The notes under the pieces: generated by a model
The model's input: the letters and a program-made list of their open reading frames with translations, nothing else
Databases searched by the model: none
Told to the model about the DNA's origin: nothing
Position numbers and translations under genes: made by a program
Shown here: piece after piece, positions 58,997 to 64,000 of the stretch
Numbering within the stretch: position 1 is the stretch's first letter
Layout: the number at the start of each line of letters is the position of its first letter
Assembly (NCBI GenBank): GCA_001403755.1
Contig: CYUH01000014.1
Location: forward strand, 248,001 to 312,000
DNA length: 64,000 nt
Reading direction: 5' to 3'
Source of the DNA: Chryseobacterium senegalense
GTDB taxonomy: Bacteria; Bacteroidota; Bacteroidia; Flavobacteriales; Weeksellaceae

Positions 58997-61075
58997 ATGA
59001 ATTCCAAAAAAATCAATCCGTTTTTATACTTAGGGATTTTTTATCTCTTGGTGTCTTTGGTTTTAAGAGTTATTTTTATCTTTCATCCGATTACCAATGC
59101 AGATTTTGGGTTTATTGAAAGTTTAAAAATCATATTTTTAGGATTGCTCAGCGATATTTTTGTATTCATTTTGTCGAGCAGTTTATTGGCGCTGTATTTT
59201 CTGTTTTTATCCAATTCGAAATATCAAAAGCCTTATGGTTACGTGATATTCGGACTTTTGGTATTGGCATTTTTGTACACCGCTTTTGTCCCTGGAAATA
59301 TTTTCAAACAATACGGAGGTTCTTTTCCGGAAATAGCGATGCTTTTTATTGGGATGAAAACCTTTTTCTTTGGTTTAATGCTTTTCTTGCCATCACAAAG
59401 GATAAAAATCCGAAACATTCTCTATTTCATTACTTTATTTCTTTATGTTTTGTTGATCATATTTAATGCAGTAAGTGAATATTTTTTCTGGAATGAATTC
59501 GGCGTACGTTACAACTTTATCGCGGTAGATTATTTGATTTATACCAATGAAGTCATTGGAAACATTATGGAAAGTTATCCTGTTATTCCATTATTTTCGG
59601 TGATTTTTATTTTTACAGTAGCAATTACATGGTTTATCTTCAATAAGACTAAAAATGAGCTTTTAGATCTTCCGAATTTCAAAGAAAAATTTATTTTACT
59701 AGGTACTTTTTTGGTGTTATGTGGATTAAGTCTGGCTGTGATTCCAAAATTGGATTCTATCAAAGCCAACAATACTTTTGCCCAAGAAATTCAGGCGAAT
59801 GGTTTACCTAAATTTTACAAAGCATTTACGCAGAATGAGCTGGATTATTTTCAGTTTTATCCGACTCTAAATCAATCGGCAGCGGAGCATAATTTCCTGA
59901 AACAGTTTCAACCGCCAACTTTAAAAAGAAACATTACTTCACAAAGTCCCGAATTAAAGAAAAATGTGGTCTTAATTTCCATTGAAAGTCTTTCAGCTGA
60001 TTTTCTTGCGCACTATGGAAATACCAAAAAAATTACGCCTTTTCTCGACAGTTTAGCGGACAAATCACTGATGTTTACGAATCTATATGCAACCGGAAAT
60101 CGAACAGTGCGAGGTCTGGAAGCGTTGACGCTTTGTATTCCACCAACAGCAGGGGAAAGCATCATTAAAAGAGAAAATAATAAGAAGAAATTCACCACTG
60201 GAAGTGTTTTCAAATCGAAAGGATACGAGGTGAAATTTTTATATGGTGGTTACAGCTATTTCGACAATATGGAAGATTTCTTTAAAGGAAATGGCTACGA
60301 CATCGTGGACAGAAATAGCTTTAACCCTGAAGAAATAACTTTCGCTAATGTTTGGGGAGTTTCTGACGAAGATATGGCGAAAAAGGCAATCGAGGTAATG
60401 AATCAGGAAGCAAAGTTGGGAAAACCCTTTTTTAACCATTGGATGACAGTTTCCAATCACCGCCCATTCACCTATCCAGATGGAAGAATTGATATTCCTG
60501 GAACTGCAAAATCGCGTGATGGTGGGGTTAAATATACCGATTACTCATTGCGGAAGTTTTTTGAAATGGCAAAAAAACAAAGTTGGTACAACAATACCGT
60601 TTTTGTTATTGTTGCGGATCATTGCGCCTCAAGCGCGGGCAAAACAGAACTTCCTATGGATAAATACCGAATCCCGGGGATGATATTTTCTGAAGGTTTT
60701 ATTGCTCCCGGACAGTTTAATCAACTGATGTCGCAAATTGATGTGATGCCGACTCTTTTCGGCCTTCTGAATTTTAATTATCAATCCAAATTTTTAGGGC
60801 AGGATGTTTTCAGCGAAGGTTTTCAGCCTAAGGCTTATGTCGCCACGTATCAAGATTTAGGTCTGATTAAAGATAATTATTTAACCGTAATTTCTCCCAC
60901 AAAAAAGGTTAGGCAATACTCGCTAACCCCGCAAAAATCGGAGTTGCCAGAGAATTTTAAGCTTTATTACGATGAAAATCTAGTGAAAAACTCAATGAAG
61001 AATTTGGTGAATGATTGTGTATCCGTTTATCAATCAACAAGTAATTGGTTGAAGCGAAATAAGCTCAATCAATAA
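58997..61075 (+). CDS. LTA-synthase-like membrane sulfatase/phosphotransferase
   Basis: 692 residues. Five hydrophobic helices lie in residues 10-30, 42-70, 83-100, 112-155 and 197-215, with another near 232-250. The extracellular alkaline-phosphatase/sulfatase-type domain follows, from about 320. LISIESLSADF gives the metal-binding E330, ATGNRTVRGLEAL the nucleophile T370, and VIVADHCASS the D-H pair. The LtaS family polymerises glycerol phosphate; Gram-negative relatives (MdoB, EptA-like) transfer phosphoglycerol or phosphoethanolamine to glucans, lipid A or other surface sugars. The substrate here is unknown. Confidence 0.87.
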   Translation: MNSKKINPFLYLGIFYLLVSLVLRVIFIFHPITNADFGFIESLKIIFLGLLSDIFVFILSSSLLALYFLFLSNSKYQKPYGYVIFGLLVLAFLYTAFVPGNIFKQYGGSFPEIAMLFIGMKTFFFGLMLFLPSQRIKIRNILYFITLFLYVLLIIFNAVSEYFFWNEFGVRYNFIAVDYLIYTNEVIGNIMESYPVIPLFSVIFIFTVAITWFIFNKTKNELLDLPNFKEKFILLGTFLVLCGLSLAVIPKLDSIKANNTFAQEIQANGLPKFYKAFTQNELDYFQFYPTLNQSAAEHNFLKQFQPPTLKRNITSQSPELKKNVVLISIESLSADFLAHYGNTKKITPFLDSLADKSLMFTNLYATGNRTVRGLEALTLCIPPTAGESIIKRENNKKKFTTGSVFKSKGYEVKFLYGGYSYFDNMEDFFKGNGYDIVDRNSFNPEEITFANVWGVSDEDMAKKAIEVMNQEAKLGKPFFNHWMTVSNHRPFTYPDGRIDIPGTAKSRDGGVKYTDYSLRKFFEMAKKQSWYNNTVFVIVADHCASSAGKTELPMDKYRIPGMIFSEGFIAPGQFNQLMSQIDVMPTLFGLLNFNYQSKFLGQDVFSEGFQPKAYVATYQDLGLIKDNYLTVISPTKKVRQYSLTPQKSELPENFKLYYDENLVKNSMKNLVNDCVSVYQSTSNWLKRNKLNQ

Positions 61076-61120
61076 TTTTTTATATCTTTAATTTCAAATT
61101 TTATTTTAACGATATTTATT

Positions 61121-61978
61121 ATGAAATGGACAAACGATAGAAGTGAAAATGTAGACGATCGCAGAGGCTCCGGCGGAGGTGGCGGAATGCTAGTTGGAGG
61201 TGGCTTAGGAACGCTGATAATTGCTGCAATTATCTTTTTCCTTGGAGGCGACCCTTCAGCGATTCTTTCATCAGGAATTGGCAGTTCTTCACAACAAACC
61301 GAGCAAAGAGATTTGTCGGCAGATGAATTGAAAGTCAGAGAATTTGTCCAGATGATCACTGGGCAAACTGAAAAAACCTGGGCAAAGATTTTCCAGGAGA
61401 ATGGGGTGCAATACAGTCCGCCGAAGGTAGTTTTGTTTGAAAACGCTACTCAATCTGGTTGTGGAGCAGCACAGGCAGCGATGGGACCGTTTTATTGTCC
61501 GGCAGACCAAACAGTTTATATGGACATGAGCTTCTTCCAAGAACTGCAACAAAGATTTGGTGCTAAGGTAACAGAATTTTCGATCGCTTATGTGATGGCT
61601 CATGAAATTGGCCACCATGTACAAACCTTACTCGGAACTACGCAGAAGGTAAATCAGTTAAGATCCAGTGGAAGATATTCGGAAGCTGAAATGAATAGGG
61701 TTTCCGTCGCAACGGAATTACAGGCAGATTTCTATGCCGGAGTTTGGGCAAGACAAACCGATAACCGTGAAAAGATTTTAGAACCAGGCGATATCGAGTC
61801 AGCAATTTCAGCAGCAGAGGCGGTTGGTGATGACAATATTCAGAAACGTTCGCAGGGATATATCAATCAGGAAGGTTTTACCCACGGGAGTTCTGCACAA
61901 AGGAAAGAATGGTTTATGAAAGGCTATAACACCGGTGATATAAGACAAGGAGACACTTTCAATGCCTTATTAAGATAA
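61121..61978 (+). CDS. YpfJ-family neutral zinc metallopeptidase
   Basis: A 285-residue protein of the YpfJ/KPN_02809 family. A glycine-rich cytoplasmic start (KWTNDRSENVDDRRGSGGGG) leads to a membrane helix at 24-44, then a periplasmic peptidase domain with the zinc site H161-E-I-G-H165 (MAHEIGHHVQ). Two cysteines at 114 and 126 (SGCGAAQAAMGPFYC) may form a disulfide. The family's substrate is unknown. It is well conserved in Proteobacteria and Bacteroidota. Confidence 0.9.
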   Translation: MKWTNDRSENVDDRRGSGGGGGMLVGGGLGTLIIAAIIFFLGGDPSAILSSGIGSSSQQTEQRDLSADELKVREFVQMITGQTEKTWAKIFQENGVQYSPPKVVLFENATQSGCGAAQAAMGPFYCPADQTVYMDMSFFQELQQRFGAKVTEFSIAYVMAHEIGHHVQTLLGTTQKVNQLRSSGRYSEAEMNRVSVATELQADFYAGVWARQTDNREKILEPGDIESAISAAEAVGDDNIQKRSQGYINQEGFTHGSSAQRKEWFMKGYNTGDIRQGDTFNALLR

Positions 61979-62016
61979 GATAAAAATCCGGAAATTTACG
62001 GAGTTATTGAAAAAGA

Positions 62017-62049
62017 AAACCGCGATATGCAAAAAGCATATCGCGGTTT
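62017..62049. terminator. Hairpin terminator between the YpfJ and YtxH-like genes
   Basis: A perfect 14-bp stem, AAACCGCGATATGC at 62017-62030 with GCATATCGCGGTTT at 62036-62049, around a five-A loop. An A/T-rich tract follows on each side, so it works in both directions. Confidence 0.85.
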
Positions 62050-62070
62050 ATTTATATATGAAAACGATGT

Positions 62071-62313
62071 TTAGTTTTGATTTACAGAATTTTGAGCTGA
62101 AGTTTTTACTTCATCTACTTTATTTTGAACTTGTGAAGCTACATCGTTTGCTTTTGATTTCAAATCGCTTCCAAATTTGTTCAAATTGTCTTTTGCTGTG
62201 TTTAATTTATCTTTAACAGCTTGTTTTTCTTCTGGTGTAGAATTTTTATACTTCCAAAATGCTAGTGCTCCTAGTCCTAATAGTGCAAGTAATCCGTTTC
62301 TTTTAGTGCTCAT
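62071..62313 (-). CDS. Small YtxH-like membrane-anchored protein
   Basis: 80 residues. A short hydrophobic segment at 8-20 (LLALLGLGALAFW) is followed by a long amphipathic, Lys/Asp/Gln-rich helix from 26 to 80. It has heptad-like spacing (DKLNTAKDNLNKFGSDLKSKANDVASQVQ, given here as a description of the type) and resembles YtxH or apolipoprotein-like stress proteins. Function unknown; YtxH-type proteins are often induced by general stress. It has no -7 box matching TAnnTTTG. Confidence 0.75.
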   Translation of the reverse strand: MSTKRNGLLALLGLGALAFWKYKNSTPEEKQAVKDKLNTAKDNLNKFGSDLKSKANDVASQVQNKVDEVKTSAQNSVNQN

Positions 62314-62494
62314 AATTTTAAGTTTTAAGTGATTTGTTTAAAAAATAATTTGATAATAATCTAATTGTAAAAAGCGTGCCATCTATTTATTAAAACATAT
62401 AATATTTTGTTAAAATCTCTGTGAGTAGCTTAAGAGTATACAAAAAAACAAAAACAGGCATTCTGTTTTTTCTTAAACAAATTACCATTAAGAA

Positions 62495-62519
62495 AAACTC
62501 TGCCAAAAAGACAGAGTTT
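62495..62519 (-). terminator. Terminator after pruA
   Basis: AAACTCTG at 62495-62502 pairs with CAGAGTTT at 62512-62519. On the minus strand it continues into T. An extra weak hairpin with AAAACAG/CTGTTTT lies near 62450-62468. Confidence 0.8.
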
Positions 62520-62539
62520 CAATTCGTTATGATTAGGGA

Positions 62540-64000
62540 TTAGCCTAAATAAGGGTACTTGTAATCTTTCGGAGAAACAAAAGTTTCTTTGATGCTTCTT
62601 ACAGAAACCCATCTTAAAAGATTCATTTTAGAACCTGCTTTATCATTAGTTCCGGATGCTCTAGCTCCACCAAAAGGTTGCTGACCAACCACTGCACCGG
62701 TAGGTTTATCGTTGATATAGAAGTTTCCAGCGGCATTTTCTAAAGCTTTGTAAGCCTCATCGATTGCGTAACGATCTTGTGCGAAAATCGATCCTGTAAG
62801 TGAATATGGTGACGTTTCATCAACCAATTTCAATGTTTCTTCCCAATTTTGATCTTCATAAACATAAACGGAAAGAATTGGTCCGAAAATTTCTTCGCAA
62901 ACCGATTCATATTTAGGGTTGGTGGTTTCGATTACAGTTGGTTCAACAAACCATCCTTTAGAATCGTCACATTTTCCACCAAAAATAATCTTAGCTTCTG
63001 GAGATTTTTCAGCTCTTTCAATATATCCTTTGCATTTTTCAAAAGAATTTTTGTCGATTACCGCATTGATAAAATTAGAAGGATCTTCCGGACTTCCCAT
63101 TTTCACGGTTTTCAATTGAGCTTCCATCGCTTTTTTCACATCATCCCAAAGAGATTTCGGAATATAAGCTCTAGAGGCTGCTGAACATTTCTGTCCTTGA
63201 TATTCGAAAGCTCCACGTACCAATCCTGTTGCAACCGCATCTACATTCGCAGATGGATGTACCATAACGAAGTCTTTACCTCCGGTTTCTCCTACAATTC
63301 TTGGGTATGTTTTGTATTGGTGAATGTTGTCGCCAATCATTTTCCACATTCCCTGAAATACTTTTGTTGAACCAGTAAAATGCAATCCAGCGAAATCCGG
63401 GTGTGCCAAAACTTTTTCAGCAGTTTCTTTACCATCTGTGAAAACCATATTGATTACGCCGGCAGGTAATCCAGCTTCGGTAAGAATATCCATGATGATT
63501 TTTGCCGAAAGAACTTGCTTATCCGAAGGTTTCCAAACCACCACATTTCCCATCATTGCCATACAAGTTGGTAAGTTTCCGGCAATTGCAGTAAAGTTAA
63601 AAGGCGTTACCGCAAAGCAAAAACCTTCCAAGGGACGGTATTCGGAGCGGTTCCAAATTCCAGCATCGGAAACCGGTTGCTCTGCATAAATTTCCGTCAT
63701 GAATTCAACATTATATCTTAAAAAATCGATGAATTCACACGCAGCGTCAATTTCAGCCTGATGAACATTTTTACTTTGCCCAATCATTGTAGCTGCATTG
63801 AGTTGGTCGCGGTACGGACCAGCGATTAAATCGGCCGCTTTCAGAAAAATAGACGCACGTTGTTCCCAACCCAGTTTATTCCACTTATCTTTCGCGGCAA
63901 GAGCGGTGTTAATGGCTTCGTCCACATGTTGCATATTACCTTTGTAATAAAAACCGAGGTCGTGCTGGTGATCCTGAGGAGAGCTTATCGAAATTTTTTC
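62540..64000 (-). CDS. pruA: L-glutamate gamma-semialdehyde dehydrogenase, 5' end outside the window
   Basis: This enzyme oxidises pyrroline-5-carboxylate/glutamate semialdehyde to glutamate, the second step of proline breakdown. The frame is open to the window edge at 64000. The internal ATG at 63934 is not the true start, because residues upstream of it (SPQDHQHDLGFYYKGN) are typical of the family. About 487 codons are visible out of a usual 540. It shows the NAD-binding TPFNFTAIAGNLP, FTGSTKVFQGMW, and the catalytic glutamate and cysteine in GETGGKDF and GQKCSAASR. The C-terminal GGARASGTNDKAGS is intact. Confidence 0.95.
   Translation of the reverse strand, partial: EKISISSPQDHQHDLGFYYKGNMQHVDEAINTALAAKDKWNKLGWEQRASIFLKAADLIAGPYRDQLNAATMIGQSKNVHQAEIDAACEFIDFLRYNVEFMTEIYAEQPVSDAGIWNRSEYRPLEGFCFAVTPFNFTAIAGNLPTCMAMMGNVVVWKPSDKQVLSAKIIMDILTEAGLPAGVINMVFTDGKETAEKVLAHPDFAGLHFTGSTKVFQGMWKMIGDNIHQYKTYPRIVGETGGKDFVMVHPSANVDAVATGLVRGAFEYQGQKCSAASRAYIPKSLWDDVKKAMEAQLKTVKMGSPEDPSNFINAVIDKNSFEKCKGYIERAEKSPEAKIIFGGKCDDSKGWFVEPTVIETTNPKYESVCEEIFGPILSVYVYEDQNWEETLKLVDETSPYSLTGSIFAQDRYAIDEAYKALENAAGNFYINDKPTGAVVGQQPFGGARASGTNDKAGSKMNLLRWVSVRSIKETFVSPKDYKYPYLG

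Noticed and set aside
1..64000. tRNA, rRNA, insertion sequences, integrase or attachment sites
   Set aside because: I looked at each intergenic stretch and found no cloverleaf with CCA end, no transposase frame and no direct repeats flanking the accessory block. A dedicated search could still find something I missed.

Overview
This window looks like chromosomal DNA from a flavobacterium (Bacteroidota), most likely Weeksellaceae in the Chryseobacterium/Kaistella neighbourhood. That placement is inferred from gene content and style. The DNA is AT-rich. Promoters show the Bacteroidota -7 box TAnnTTTG, often followed by C, and start codons generally lack Shine-Dalgarno sequences. Family-specific genes are present (DUF5686, DUF4271, DUF4296, a six-haem ActA), along with menaquinone and bacillithiol functions. 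A tryptophanase fits an indole-forming flavobacterium. I saw no rRNA, tRNA, CRISPR array, insertion sequence or prophage.

Layout. 1-6.5 kb: a PQQ-type sugar dehydrogenase gene broken by one in-frame stop, uvrB, a DUF3820/AI-2E transporter pair and two related membrane proteins. 6.5-17.9 kb: folate genes pabB/pabC, a DUF5686 outer-membrane protein, menD, an isopenicillin-N-synthase-like dioxygenase, a YpdA-like reductase, a second-type EF-G and an esterase. 17.9-20.9 kb: the accessory-looking part, with a GC-rich gene of unknown function, a nine-unit array with an exact 21-bp period, and a very AT-rich two-gene RloA/RloB (AbiL-like) cassette. 21-32.8 kb: tnaA with a possible 28-codon leader ORF, DUF502, miaE, an acyltransferase, rplU-rpmA, an LpxH-like phosphoesterase, thiL, a thioesterase, a BaiN-like flavoprotein, then psd, cdsA and a LUD protein. 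32.8-41 kb: ftsH-rsfS, birA, the dpm/DUF4296/tgt/lptG-like operon, and DUF4271-hemD. 41-47 kb: oligopeptidase B, small conserved proteins, a histidine kinase/response regulator pair and a SPOR protein. 47.2-55.8 kb: the complete alternative complex III operon actABCDEF. 55.8-64 kb: a lipoprotein with apt, a TPR protein with ribH, an LTA-synthase-like membrane enzyme, a zinc peptidase, a YtxH-like protein and a partial pruA cut by the window edge.

How the genes work together. MenD feeds menaquinone, which ActABCDEF would oxidise to reduce cytochrome c. The operon stops at a strong terminator after actF with no terminal-oxidase genes attached. CdsA and Psd lie at the two ends of phosphatidylethanolamine synthesis. 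PabB and PabC make p-aminobenzoate. L21 and L27 are co-transcribed, and RsfS sits with FtsH. RloA/RloB are translationally coupled and resemble an abortive-infection system.

Main points for a second look: the 17.9-20.9 kb accessory block (unknown GC-rich protein, 21-bp array, RloAB); the single nonsense codon in the sugar dehydrogenase; the tnaA leader ORF; a queuine transglycosylase lacking the usual zinc cysteines; and -7 boxes so close to start codons that leaderless mRNAs are predicted.
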